NCBI GenBank assembly: GCA_963761755.1
Contig: CAVXIC010000007.1
Coordinates: 496,001-560,000, forward strand
DNA: 64,000 nt
Direction of reading: 5' to 3'
DNA from: CAJXVA01 sp963761755
GTDB lineage: Bacteria; Myxococcota_A; Polyangia; Nannocystales; Nannocystaceae
Below, piece after piece: positions 1-8,799 of the stretch. The translations under genes were made by a program, and so were the position numbers. Every line of letters starts with the position of its first letter. Position 1 is the first letter of the stretch. The notes under the pieces are model-generated. The model was not told the DNA's origin. It searched no databases and was given only the letters and a program-made list of their open reading frames with translations.

Positions 1-1010
1 TTCGATGGCAGCCGCGCCTGCGCCAACGCGACCGCGACGACCGAGGGGGGCTGGGCCAGCCGCGCGGCCTCGGTCAGCACCTCCAGCGCCGTGGCTTCGA
101 TCCGGTCGATGGCCCCCGCAACCGCGTCCGGGCTGGCGTCGCCGCCGACGGTGAGCACGCCTTCGATGACCGCCCCGGCGCTGACGATGATGTCGGGGGC
201 GTGGACGATGCCGCGCCCCTGCAGCGCCAGCGCCACCTGCGGGCTGCGCAGCTGGTTGTTCGCCGATCCGCACACCGCCTTGCACCGCAACCGCTCGACG
301 ACCTCGATGCCGATGGTGCCCCCGACGGCGCAGGGAACGAGCACGTCACAGGGCGTGTCGAGAATGCGGCTGGGCGCGACGATCTGCGCGCCAGCCCCCT
401 TGGCTGCGCGAACGGCCGCGGCGGAGGTGTCGGCGGCGACGACCCGAACGCCGAGCGCGACCAGGGACTCGACCACCGCCAGGCCCACCGCGCCGCATCC
501 CTGGACGGCCACCGCGCTGCCCTTGGCTTCGATGTCGAGGTGGCGCCACACCGCGCGCAGACCCGCCATCACGCCGCGCGCGGTCGAGGCGCCCGCATCG
601 TTGCGCTGCGGGTTGACGTAGGGGGTGTGCCCGCGGATCCAGTCCAGCTCCCGCGGCCCGGTGCCCAGGTCGGGTCCGCAGACGTACCGCCCGCCCAGCT
701 GACCGATCGCCTGCCCCAGTCGCGTGTAGACGGCCTCCAGGTCCAAGCCCGGGCGGTCCATGATCACCGTCTTCGCGCCGCCGGCGGGCAGCCCCGCGAG
801 CGCGGTCTTGTGCGTCATCGCCGAGGCCAGCGCCAGCGCGTCGGCGATTGCGGCCTCCTCGCCTGCGTATGCGATCCGCCGCACGCCACCGAAGGCGGGG
901 CCCCGCCGGGTGCTGTCCACGGCGATGATCGCCCGCAGACCCAGCTCGCGATCGCCGAGGATGACGAGCTGCTCGTAGTTCCAACCAGGACCGGAGCGGT
1001 CGAAGAGCAT
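1..1010 (-). CDS. Leucine/Glu/Phe/Val-type amino-acid dehydrogenase, C-terminus cut by window edge
   Basis: This gene encodes an NAD-dependent oxidative deaminase of the Glu/Leu/Phe/Val dehydrogenase family, most like leucine dehydrogenase. Reading from the ATG at 1010 the frame stays open to the window edge (about 336 codons). Known leucine dehydrogenases are about 365 residues, so roughly 30 residues are missing. The family active-site stretch LAGLPAGGAK lies near residues 71-80, with the likely catalytic lysine at 80 and the substrate-binding lysine in MTHKTA at 68. A dinucleotide-binding loop QGCGAVG lies near residue 180. CGAGG lies 4 nt before the start. Branched-chain amino-acid catabolism is inferred from the family; phenylalanine or valine specificity cannot be excluded. 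Confidence 0.85.
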   Translation of the reverse strand, partial: MLFDRSGPGWNYEQLVILGDRELGLRAIIAVDSTRRGPAFGGVRRIAYAGEEAAIADALALASAMTHKTALAGLPAGGAKTVIMDRPGLDLEAVYTRLGQAIGQLGGRYVCGPDLGTGPRELDWIRGHTPYVNPQRNDAGASTARGVMAGLRAVWRHLDIEAKGSAVAVQGCGAVGLAVVESLVALGVRVVAADTSAAAVRAAKGAGAQIVAPSRILDTPCDVLVPCAVGGTIGIEVVERLRCKAVCGSANNQLRSPQVALALQGRGIVHAPDIIVSAGAVIEGVLTVGGDASPDAVAGAIDRIEATALEVLTEAARLAQPPSVVAVALAQARLPS

Positions 1011-1032
1011 GGGACCTCGCTCGCCCGAGACC

Positions 1033-1572
1033 TCAGGCCTGTCCGAGCATGCGAGCTTTTTGCTGGTTGAACTCGTCCTCGCTCAGCAGACCGGAGATCC
1101 GCAGCTCGTTGAGCTTCTCGAGCTTGCGCGCCAGCTCGTCGGGCGAGAGTCCGGCGGGCTGCTGGCCAGGGCCCGGCTGCCCGGGGTGCGGGTAGGGCTG
1201 CTGCGCGCCGGGATACCCAGGCTGCGGGTAGGGCTGCTGCGCGTGGGGATATCCCGCTGGGTTGGGCGGGTACCCCGGCTGTGGATAGCCGCCGTAGGGG
1301 TTGTGCGGGTAGCCCGGGCCGTAGCCCGCCGGCGGCAGCATGTTGACGACCACCTGCGGCAGCATGTTGGACCCGTTGAATCGCCGGTTGAACTCGTCGG
1401 TGTCCATCAGCGCCAGGACGAAGAAGTCGATCAGCGCCAGCAGTGCGGGGATCATCGTCAGCGAGAAGAGCAGGTAGAGGATCCCTGCCCCGGTCCGACC
1501 CAGGTAGAACTTGTGCACCCCGATGCCGCCGAGGAACAGGGCGAGGATCGCCGCGACGTTCTTGTCCTTCAT
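1033..1572 (-). CDS. TM2-domain membrane protein with C-terminal SHOCT motif
   Basis: This is a 179-residue inner-membrane protein. Residues 1-60 form a TM2 domain: two hydrophobic segments with the GGIGVHKFYLGR signature between them. Residues 80-135 are a Pro/Gly/Tyr/Gln-rich low-complexity linker. The C-terminus (about 140-179) has the SHOCT pattern, including LEKLNELRISGLLSEDEF, a short helical motif seen in many membrane and export-associated proteins. Its molecular role is not known. It ends 22 nt upstream of the dehydrogenase start, so the two may be cotranscribed. Three 8-bp repeats directly precede its ATG and place small ATG-AAC-GGA-TGA units before the start. Confidence 0.8.
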   Translation of the reverse strand: MKDKNVAAILALFLGGIGVHKFYLGRTGAGILYLLFSLTMIPALLALIDFFVLALMDTDEFNRRFNGSNMLPQVVVNMLPPAGYGPGYPHNPYGGYPQPGYPPNPAGYPHAQQPYPQPGYPGAQQPYPHPGQPGPGQQPAGLSPDELARKLEKLNELRISGLLSEDEFNQQKARMLGQA

Positions 1573-1594
1573 CCGTTCATCCGTTCATCCGTTC
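1571..1594. repeat. 8-bp tandem repeat x3 at the start of the TM2 gene
   Basis: Three perfect head-to-tail copies of ATCCGTTC on the + strand. Read on the coding (-) strand the repeat is GAACGGAT and generates ATG-AAC-GGA-TGA units. The last unit's TGA overlaps the ATG of the TM2 gene as ATGA. Confidence 0.9.
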
Positions 1595-1610
1595 GTCGTC
1601 GTTCCGTGGC

Positions 1611-2204
1611 TCAGCTGCGCATGCGCTCGTCCAGCATCAAGGACGCCGCGGTCCCCATCTCGGTTGCATCGAACATACGATAGACCCACTGACCGCTGTC
1701 GAGATCGAGATCTTCGTCGAGCACGCCGCCATTCTTCATGTGCACGAGGGTCTCCACCAGGGCCGATTCGGTCCAGCGCAGACCCGCGGCGATCTGCTCG
1801 AACGTCGAGCGGGGCCGTTCATGGAGCAAGTCGCGGACGCGACGCGTGCGCTCCGCGAGGACGACGGGGCTCGCCGAGGGGGCCGGAGGCAGCGCCTTCA
1901 TCGCCGCTTCGGATTGTTCGCGCTTGCGCTTGAGGCCGCCGAGAAACGCGATCCCGCCCCCAAAGGTGACCATGCCCCCGAACAGCGTGGCCAGCCCCAT
2001 CGTCAGAGGAAGCGCCAGCCCCAGCCCCAGCCCCACCAGCGCCAGCCCACTGCCGCCCAGCAGCAAGGTCGCCGGGGGCAGCGAAGAGCGATCGATCCAG
2101 CTCTGCAGGTCGCCACGACTCGCCTGGCTCGCATCCGAGCGCACCATCGCGCGGGGGCTGCTCACGAGATCGACGCGGAGGTCTTCCACGGGCCGGTGCG
2201 CCAT
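1611..2204 (-). CDS. Two-TM protein with C-terminal winged-helix-like domain, function unknown
   Basis: This is a 197-residue protein that I do not recognise. Residues about 35-85 contain two Gly/Leu-rich hydrophobic segments that look like a membrane hairpin, followed by a basic stretch (LKRKREQ). The C-terminal 70 residues (FEQIAAGLRWTESALVETLV...) look like a small winged helix. The ATG at 2204 was chosen because upstream in-frame sequence is not protein-like and would run into the divergent lipoprotein gene. A weak alternative ATG lies at 2252. A membrane-tethered regulator is possible but speculative. Confidence 0.55.
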   Translation of the reverse strand: MAHRPVEDLRVDLVSSPRAMVRSDASQASRGDLQSWIDRSSLPPATLLLGGSGLALVGLGLGLALPLTMGLATLFGGMVTFGGGIAFLGGLKRKREQSEAAMKALPPAPSASPVVLAERTRRVRDLLHERPRSTFEQIAAGLRWTESALVETLVHMKNGGVLDEDLDLDSGQWVYRMFDATEMGTAASLMLDERMRS

Positions 2205-2294
2205 CGAGGTGAGGCTAGCAGCCCAGCGACGCCAGCACACGTATGACTTCATTGAGCGGCCCGGCCCGCATCTGATAGCGTGCCACCCCTCGCC

Positions 2295-3053
2295 ATGTGC
2301 TCGCGCTCGTCCTTGATCCTCCTTGCTGCTCTCACCACCGGATGCCTGGACGTCGGTGGCGGCGAGCTCGTCACGGTCTTCGCGACGCACCACGCATCTC
2401 CGGAGGAGGACAGCTTCCCGTTCCGCGGTGACGACATGCAGCCGCGGGTCTTCGACCTCGACGATGGCTGGGAACTCACGCTCGCGGAGTCCTACGTGAC
2501 GATCGCCTCGACGACACTCGTCAGCTGCTCAGGTGCAGAGCACAGCCTGCGGATGTTCTGGGGCCCCTGCCCCGAGGACTTGCGGCGGGCCGACCTCGAG
2601 GTCCTGACCGTATCCGGCCTCAAGATTCCCCCGGGCGACTACTGCGAGCTGCGGGTCGAGTACGCCCCCTACGAGACGCCGGTCATCGACGGTGAGACCA
2701 TGACCCGCCACATCATCCCGACGATCGATGCGGTCGAGGGCGACAGCATCTTCCTCCGGGGCAAGGCCGAGCGCGGCGACGAAATCGTGACGTTCCAGCT
2801 CGAGAACGGCGAGGACTTCGTGGTCAGCTTGGATCTCAGCGAGTTCGAGGGCGCCGGCAACCCTCTGACCGTCCAGCGCGACCAAGACTTCCCGACCGAG
2901 CTGACCGTCACCAAGACCTACGACCGGTTCTTCGACGACGTCGATTGGGAGAACTTCGACGCCGGCCTGCTCGAGGACTCGATCGACGAGATCCTGGCCG
3001 ACCAGACCCGCGTGACCCGCGGCCTGACGATCTCTCCGGACCTCTACGACTGA
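2295..3053 (+). CDS. Predicted lipoprotein of unknown function
   Basis: This 252-residue protein begins with a short lipoprotein signal peptide, hydrophobic SLILLAALTTG followed by Cys (lipobox LTTGC). The mature part is acidic with many Asp/Glu/Val/Leu residues and looks like an all-beta secreted domain. It contains a segment reading LKIPPGDYCELRVEYAPY, as in myxobacterial lipoproteins with DUF4382-like or metallo-mystery-pair-like beta domains. I cannot assign a family. An in-frame GTG at 2280 would add five residues; the ATG at 2295 gives the more compact signal peptide. It converges on the PBP gene with 3 bp between the stops. Confidence 0.65.
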   Translation: MCSRSSLILLAALTTGCLDVGGGELVTVFATHHASPEEDSFPFRGDDMQPRVFDLDDGWELTLAESYVTIASTTLVSCSGAEHSLRMFWGPCPEDLRRADLEVLTVSGLKIPPGDYCELRVEYAPYETPVIDGETMTRHIIPTIDAVEGDSIFLRGKAERGDEIVTFQLENGEDFVVSLDLSEFEGAGNPLTVQRDQDFPTELTVTKTYDRFFDDVDWENFDAGLLEDSIDEILADQTRVTRGLTISPDLYD

Positions 3054-3056
3054 GGC

Positions 3057-5477
3057 CTACGGCCCGCCGACGGCGTCCTCGCGGGCTGGGTCCGGGTCGT
3101 CCATGTCGTCCGCGTCGTCCGCGTCGTCCGCGTCGTCGATGTCGACCGCGCCGTCCGCGTCGTCATACAGCCCAAGCAGCACGTCGCCCTTGGGCAGGGC
3201 CGCGGGCACGGCCTCCTCGACCGGCTCGGTCCCCTCGAGGAAGTACTCCTCCAGCGTCTTGCCGGTGTAGCCCTGCGCCGCCGCGCCCGAGGGCGCGAGC
3301 AATCCCGAGGCCTCATCGATCGTGCGGACCGAGACGCTCGGAGGCACGGCGAACGTCTTGGGCGCCCCGGTGGACACCGCCTTCATCGTCTGCAGCCAGA
3401 TCGGCAGCGCGGCCTTTCCACCGGTCTCCCCGCGCCCGACCCGGCGAGGGCGGTCGAAGCCCACCCACGTCACCGTCACGTGCTCGGGCGTGTACCCGGC
3501 AAACCACGCGTCGCGACTGTCGTTGGAGGTCCCCGTCTTGCCCGCGGCCTCCCGCCCCAGCGCGCCCGCCTTGCGCGCGGTGCCCTCGGTGATGACGCTG
3601 CGCATCATGCTGGTCAGCAGAAACGCCTCTGCCTCCTCGAGCACCCGCTCGCGTCGGACCTCGGGCACCCAGTCGTCACGGCCGGGGACCTTGACCCGCT
3701 CGACGACGATGGGATCGATGCGCTCGCCACCGCGGGCGAACGTGAGGTACGCCTTGGCCATCTCCAGCGGGGTCACCTCCGCGGTTCCCAGCGCGATCGA
3801 GAGGTTCGCCGGCATCGGTGAATCGATCCCCATGCGGTGGGCGAAGTCGATGACCGCCTCGGGTCCGAGTTCGTCGATGAGCTTGACCGGGATCGTGTTG
3901 ACGGACTTGGCCAGCGCGACCCGAGCCCGAATCTTGCCGTTGTACTTGTCCCGGCTGTAGTTGGTCGGCTTCCAGTCCTTGTAGACCTCGGGGCTGTCGT
4001 CGAGCAGCGTCGCGGGCGTGACCTTCCGTGCGACGAGCGCCGCCCCGTAGACGAAGGGCTTGAACGACGAGCCTGGCTGCCGCTTGGCGTCGGAGGCCCG
4101 ATTGAAGTCTCCGCGCTCGTAGATGCTGCCGCCGACCATCGCCAGGACTCGACCGGACTCCACCTCGAGCACCACGACGGCGGCCTCGGGACCGACGTCG
4201 AGGCGCGCGTGGACGACGTCGCTGTCGTCGGGCCGCCGGGTCACCGTGACCCCGAGCACGACGCCGGAGGCGAACCGGGGCCCGTCCGCCTTGGGCGCGT
4301 CGCCCTGGCGGTAGCGGGGACCCACGAACACCCGAACCCTCCGCTCCCCGGCCCTCGCGAGGATGAACCCGTCCTCCGCGACCGCGCCGTCTTCGACGAC
4401 GACCTCGAGTTTTCGCCCGACGCCGAGTTCTCCGGTCGCGGCGGCGGCCACCTCGGCCTGCCGGGCTTCGTCCGCCGGCTTCAGTCCGTGGGCGTAGCCG
4501 TTGCGGGCATCGATCGCGGCCAAGCCGTCGACCGCAGCCGATCGCGCGTCCGCCTGCGCCTGCATCGAGACGCTCGTATAGACGGAGGCGCCCAAGGTCG
4601 ACAGCTCCTCCTTCCCGTAGTGCGCCTCGAGCACGTGCGCCGCAGCATCGACGAACTCTTCGGCCCCCGCGGTCGGCACGCGGCGGCCGCGGGCCTGCGC
4701 GAGCTCGAGAGGCGCCTCGATGAAGCGACGCGCATCTTCGGGCGCGGCGAACCCATGCCTGACCATCTGCTCCAAGACGTAGACCTGGCGGGTCTTGGCT
4801 TTCTCGGGGTTCTGCAGCGGGGAGTCACGCCCGGGCGCCTTGGGCAGCGTCGCCAGGAGCGCCGCCTGCCCCATGTCGATGTCGGCGACGCCCTTGCCGA
4901 AGTAGAACCAGCTGGCCTCCTCGATCCCGTAGCGTCCGTGCCCGAGATAGATCTCGTTGAGATAGAGCTCGAGGATCTCCGTCTTGGTGAACGCCTGCTC
5001 CAGCCGCCGGGCCAAGATCAGCTCTTGAACCTTTCGCTCCAAGGAGCGCTCGGAGCTGAGGATGAAGATCTTGACCACCTGCTGGGTGATCGTCGAGGCG
5101 CCCTGGGTGACCTTGCCCGCCCGCACGTTGGCGATGAGCGCCCGCACCATGCCGGCGTAGTCCATGCCCTCGTGACGGTAGAAGTCGGCGTCTTCCGCCG
5201 CCAGGAAGGCGTTCTCGACGTGGCTGGGGATCTGCTCGTAGCGGATGACCGTGCGCCGCTGCTCGAACAGCTCTCCGAGCAGCGTGGTGCCGTCGTTCGC
5301 GTAGATTCGCGTGACCTGAGGCGGGCGATAGTTCTCGAGGCCCTCTTCGTCGTACGCGCTGAGGTCGCGTCCGTAGTACCAAAACAGCCCCACCAGACCA
5401 CCGACGCTGGACACGACCCCGAGCACGAACAGCACCGAGGCGGTGATCAGCAGGCGCTTGACCCAGACGTTCTTCAT
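3057..5477 (-). CDS. mrcA: Class A penicillin-binding protein (PBP1A-type)
   Basis: This is a bifunctional peptidoglycan synthase of 806 residues anchored by one N-terminal membrane helix (about 9-35). It has a GT51 glycosyltransferase domain with catalytic Glu95 in EDADFYRHEG. The transpeptidase domain carries SSFK (Ser470, Lys473), SVN (525-527) and KTGT (647-650). It polymerises lipid II and crosslinks stem peptides. The start overlaps the trmH stop by 4 nt (ATGA), implying translational coupling. The last about 25 residues are an acidic DDA-rich tail encoded by a 9-bp tandem repeat, which is unusual for PBPs. Confidence 0.95.
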   Translation of the reverse strand: MKNVWVKRLLITASVLFVLGVVSSVGGLVGLFWYYGRDLSAYDEEGLENYRPPQVTRIYANDGTTLLGELFEQRRTVIRYEQIPSHVENAFLAAEDADFYRHEGMDYAGMVRALIANVRAGKVTQGASTITQQVVKIFILSSERSLERKVQELILARRLEQAFTKTEILELYLNEIYLGHGRYGIEEASWFYFGKGVADIDMGQAALLATLPKAPGRDSPLQNPEKAKTRQVYVLEQMVRHGFAAPEDARRFIEAPLELAQARGRRVPTAGAEEFVDAAAHVLEAHYGKEELSTLGASVYTSVSMQAQADARSAAVDGLAAIDARNGYAHGLKPADEARQAEVAAAATGELGVGRKLEVVVEDGAVAEDGFILARAGERRVRVFVGPRYRQGDAPKADGPRFASGVVLGVTVTRRPDDSDVVHARLDVGPEAAVVVLEVESGRVLAMVGGSIYERGDFNRASDAKRQPGSSFKPFVYGAALVARKVTPATLLDDSPEVYKDWKPTNYSRDKYNGKIRARVALAKSVNTIPVKLIDELGPEAVIDFAHRMGIDSPMPANLSIALGTAEVTPLEMAKAYLTFARGGERIDPIVVERVKVPGRDDWVPEVRRERVLEEAEAFLLTSMMRSVITEGTARKAGALGREAAGKTGTSNDSRDAWFAGYTPEHVTVTWVGFDRPRRVGRGETGGKAALPIWLQTMKAVSTGAPKTFAVPPSVSVRTIDEASGLLAPSGAAAQGYTGKTLEEYFLEGTEPVEEAVPAALPKGDVLLGLYDDADGAVDIDDADDADDADDMDDPDPAREDAVGGP
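3096..3140. repeat. 9-bp tandem repeat encoding the acidic PBP tail
   Basis: Five head-to-tail 9-bp units, three of them identical (GTCGTCCGC on the + strand) and flanked by GTCGTCCAT and GTCGTCGAT. On the coding strand they specify repeated Asp-Asp-Ala near the PBP C-terminus. Confidence 0.9.
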
Positions 5478-6166
5478 GACGTCCCCGACGCGACGTCCAG
5501 AAGGCTCGACCACAGTCGGTCGTCGACGCTGTCGAGGTAGTGGCGCGCGCGCAAGGTCGCCCGGGTCGCCTCGTCGAGACCCACGGCCCCAGCTGCGCGG
5601 TGCCGGGTCGTGACGTCATACAGCCCGATCGCCGCGCTCACCGAGAGGTTGAGGCTCTCGCTCATGCCGAACATTGGAATGCGAACGCCTCCAACGCAGG
5701 CCGCACGCGCCCGGTCCGACAGACCCCGCGTCTCGTTGCCGAACAGCAGGCAGATGGGCCGATCGACGGGCAACTCGCCCACCGCGGTCGGGGCGTCCAT
5801 CCACGCCCCGTAGATCGAGACGTCATGCATCGAGGCGTGGCTCAAGAACGCGTCGAGGTCGGGGTGATGGTGCGTCCGGACCCAGCGATACGCGCCCTGG
5901 GTGGTGCTCTTGGCGTGCAGCGCACGCCGCTCGGCCGCCGTCACGTGCACGTGCAGCACGCCCATCGCCTCGGCCGTACGCACCACCGCCGCGGCGTTGT
6001 GCGGGTCGCTGGGCGCTTCGATCGCGACGTGAATCTGCGACAACCGACGATCGAGCAGCCGTTCAATCTTGGCTTGTCGGGGCTGCGTGATGTAGGGCCG
6101 AAGCGTTTGGGCAATGTGCTCGGGATCGTAGCGTTCCTCGAGCTGCGCGAAGGTGCGATCATCCAT
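5474..6166 (-). CDS. trmH: tRNA (guanosine-18-2'-O)-methyltransferase TrmH
   Basis: This is a 230-residue SPOUT-class RNA 2'-O-methyltransferase, close in length to E. coli TrmH (229). It shows the three family motifs in order: NAAAVVRTAE (motif 1), LLFGNETRGLS (motif 2) and IPMFGMSESLNLSVSAA (motif 3, forming the trefoil-knot SAM site). Its expected role is Gm18 methylation in the tRNA D-loop. The ATG at 6166 gives the canonical N-terminus, and the open frame further upstream is not protein-like. It sits between two peptidoglycan synthesis genes in one transcription unit, with ATGA coupling to the PBP downstream. Confidence 0.9.
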   Translation of the reverse strand: MDDRTFAQLEERYDPEHIAQTLRPYITQPRQAKIERLLDRRLSQIHVAIEAPSDPHNAAAVVRTAEAMGVLHVHVTAAERRALHAKSTTQGAYRWVRTHHHPDLDAFLSHASMHDVSIYGAWMDAPTAVGELPVDRPICLLFGNETRGLSDRARAACVGGVRIPMFGMSESLNLSVSAAIGLYDVTTRHRAAGAVGLDEATRATLRARHYLDSVDDRLWSSLLDVASGTS

Positions 6167-6245
6167 CGAACGGCCCCACAATGGCACGTGCAGCGCGGGT
6201 TGCACACCCCACCAACGCCCCGGACGACCCCCCCATTCCGCGCGC

Positions 6246-8633
6246 TCAGCGATCCATCGCCGGGACGCCGAGGTCGTCGACATTCGAGGGGTTCGAGGGG
6301 TCTGCGCTGCCGGGAAGCTCGTCGAGACTGGGCAGGTCGCCCAGATCATCCGCGGGATCCAGATCGACCTCGTCGCTGCCAAAGCCCTGCTCGGGCGCCG
6401 GTGGCGGATCGTCGAGGATTCCCTCGCCACTGAGCAGGCCCCACAGGGGTCGTTGGGTGAACGTGCCCGCCTGCATGCGCGTGATGCGGGCTTGGCATGC
6501 GCTCTGCGAGCCGCGGCGCCGCAGGTCGAACACGAGCGGCTGCTCCTTCCACAGCTCGTACTCGAGGTCGGACAGCCGGCCGCGCTCGTTCATGAAGCGC
6601 AGGATTCGCTGCACGCGCGCGGCGAACTGCGGCGAGACCTCGCCGGTGCAGTAGTAGACGCTGCGCTTGACCGGGCTGGGCAGCATCAAGGCCAAGAACG
6701 CCGCCTCGGGTGGATCGAGGTCGGCCGGATGCTTGCCGAAGTAGTAGCTCGACGCGTCGACGATCCCGTAGATGCCCGGGCCGTACTCGATCCCGTTGAG
6801 GTACAGCTCCATGATCCGGTCCTTGCTCAGGACCGTCTCGACGTACCAGGTCAGGAACATCTCCTGAAACTTCCGCGACAGCGTGCGCTCGTGCCCGAGC
6901 AGGACGTTCTTGACCATCTGCATCGTGATGGTCGAGGCGCCGAGCCGCACGCGCCCGGCGGCCAGGTTCCGCCGCAGCGCGACCTCGAACTGCGACGGCA
7001 TGAAGCCGTTGTGGCGCCAAAACCCCCCGTCTTCGGTCGTGCGAATGGCCGCGGTGACGTACGGCGAGATCTGGCGAATCGATGCGAAGTCGCGCGAGCC
7101 TGGATACATCTGGACCGAGGTGGTGCCACCGTCCTTCAACAAGACGCGGTGAGTGAATCCGCCCGCGAGGCGATCGGCGTCGGCCACCGATGGGGCGGCC
7201 AGGACCTCACACCCCGCCATGTCGACCAGCCCGCCCAATGACAGCGTCTCGAGATCGGCGAAGTCCACGTGCAAGGTGACGTGCGCGCCGAACTCACCGC
7301 CGAGTCGAAAGCCTTCCAGACCCCGCGCGAAGCCTTCGGGCACCGCGTCCAGCACGCTCTGGCACGCGACCTTCGGCACGTCGACCACCAGGTCGTACCG
7401 GCGACCTCGCTGGCGCGTGGGGTGCTCGAACACGGCGGAGGCGGTCACCTTCACGCCCTCCCGCTCCACGTCCACGTAGTGCAGAACGGCGCGGCGAGCC
7501 GCGGGATCGACTTCGGCGGCGAACGAGACGTCCATGCCCAGATCGCGCACGGTCTGCCGAGAAAGTGTCGGTGACGACACACCGAATCCGCGCAGCGAGA
7601 GATCGCCTTCGAGCGCCGCGACGCCGTCCCCGAACACCACCGCCAAGTGTCCGCCGACCGTCGCTTCGTCGGACTCGACCAGCGGCAGCTCGGCGATCAC
7701 CTCTGGGGGGACGCGGGCGACCTCGAAGGAATCCATGTCCACGCGAAGCTCGCCCTCAGAAAGATCCCGTTGGATCCGGCCTGCGATCGACCACAGCTTC
7801 TCCGAGTCGCTCCCCGTGGTCGTATCTCCGAAGGCACCGGAGACCTCGAGGCTGATCTCGGTCGCCACGGCGTCGGACAGCTGGACCCAGCCATCGACCC
7901 CTGCGACGGCGATCTCGTCGTTGATCGGCGCCGCAGCCCCGCGAACCTCGATGCGCAGCGGGAACGTCAACGCGTAGCCTTCGTCGGTGCGTTGGGCCTG
8001 GAGCGTCGCGCTGATCGAGTGCGCAAGGACGCCGAGGCCCTTGGCCTGGGCCTGCACGGAGGTCACGGTCGAGACCACCCGGAGCGCGTCGAGGTCGACG
8101 TCGGCGTCGAGCACCGCCGCGAGATGTCGTCCGCCGTCGGTGACGTCCACCGCGAGGTCGGAGACCTCGATCCGCTTGGGCCGCATGCGGACACGCCCCG
8201 ACGAGGCGGTCGCACCCGGCCGCCGCCCGGCGCGAATGCGGCGGATCAAGTCCTCGAAGCTCGCCCGCGTCCCGACGGCCCGCCCCCCGCGTACGCGGGC
8301 GGAGACCACCTCGGCGCGGCCCGTCCACAGCGCGTCCTCGTCGAGGTCGACCACGATCGCGTCCAGTTCGATCGTGGGCTCCCCGTCCCCGCCGCCGATG
8401 CTCACCCCACTCAAATCGACCCTGCCCCAGTGCAGCGCGACGCGCTCGATGCTCACCGCCACCTCGAGTCGATTTCGAATCCGCGCCTCGACCTGTCCTT
8501 CCGCCCAGGGGATCGCGATCAGCGGGACGGCAGCGGCAGCCGCGGCGAGCAGGACCAGGACGACGAACGTGATGGCCAACACCACCCGCCAGCGGCGGGG
8601 CTTGGACTTGGCCGGTGAGGGTTGGATGCTCAT
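6246..8633 (-). CDS. Monofunctional GT51 transglycosylase with large AsmA-like N-terminal region
   Basis: This 795-residue protein has one membrane helix (about 17-45) and a large periplasmic region (about 50-490) of alternating beta strands resembling AsmA/DUF748-type domains. A GT51 peptidoglycan glycosyltransferase domain follows, with the catalytic Glu near residue 534 in TTEDGGFWRHNGF and the motifs GASTITMQMVKN and RKFQEMFLTWYVE. There is no transpeptidase domain. The tail is Asp/Pro/Ser-rich. Ordinary monofunctional MtgA proteins are about 240 residues, so the N-terminal half is an extra module. It is first in an apparent operon with trmH and mrcA, which points to cell-wall growth. The start is the ATG at 8633. 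Confidence 0.85.
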   Translation of the reverse strand: MSIQPSPAKSKPRRWRVVLAITFVVLVLLAAAAAAVPLIAIPWAEGQVEARIRNRLEVAVSIERVALHWGRVDLSGVSIGGGDGEPTIELDAIVVDLDEDALWTGRAEVVSARVRGGRAVGTRASFEDLIRRIRAGRRPGATASSGRVRMRPKRIEVSDLAVDVTDGGRHLAAVLDADVDLDALRVVSTVTSVQAQAKGLGVLAHSISATLQAQRTDEGYALTFPLRIEVRGAAAPINDEIAVAGVDGWVQLSDAVATEISLEVSGAFGDTTTGSDSEKLWSIAGRIQRDLSEGELRVDMDSFEVARVPPEVIAELPLVESDEATVGGHLAVVFGDGVAALEGDLSLRGFGVSSPTLSRQTVRDLGMDVSFAAEVDPAARRAVLHYVDVEREGVKVTASAVFEHPTRQRGRRYDLVVDVPKVACQSVLDAVPEGFARGLEGFRLGGEFGAHVTLHVDFADLETLSLGGLVDMAGCEVLAAPSVADADRLAGGFTHRVLLKDGGTTSVQMYPGSRDFASIRQISPYVTAAIRTTEDGGFWRHNGFMPSQFEVALRRNLAAGRVRLGASTITMQMVKNVLLGHERTLSRKFQEMFLTWYVETVLSKDRIMELYLNGIEYGPGIYGIVDASSYYFGKHPADLDPPEAAFLALMLPSPVKRSVYYCTGEVSPQFAARVQRILRFMNERGRLSDLEYELWKEQPLVFDLRRRGSQSACQARITRMQAGTFTQRPLWGLLSGEGILDDPPPAPEQGFGSDEVDLDPADDLGDLPSLDELPGSADPSNPSNVDDLGVPAMDR

Positions 8634-8745
8634 CGTCGAGGGGCGGCGCGACGCCGACGCAGGAAGCGGCGGCGAACATTTCCAGCCGCAGACGGCGCGA
8701 TGGTAGACGATTGCGCTCCGGGCTTCTGTGGCGAACGCGAACACG

Positions 8746-8776
8746 AAAAAACCCGCGCTCGAGGGGAGCGCGGGTT
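8746..8776 (-). terminator. Rho-independent terminator of the sigma/anti-sigma operon
   Basis: On the minus strand an 11-bp GC-rich stem (AACCCGCGCTC paired with GAGCGCGGGTT) with a 5-nt loop is followed by a run of T. It lies 24 nt past the stop of the secreted-protein gene ending at 8800. Confidence 0.85.
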
Positions 8777-8799
8777 CGATGGGGTCCCGGCGGAGCGCG

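Noticed and set aside
3837..5540. Long plus-strand open frame opposite the PBP gene
   Set aside because: High-GC antisense shadow; the PBP on the minus strand has complete motifs.
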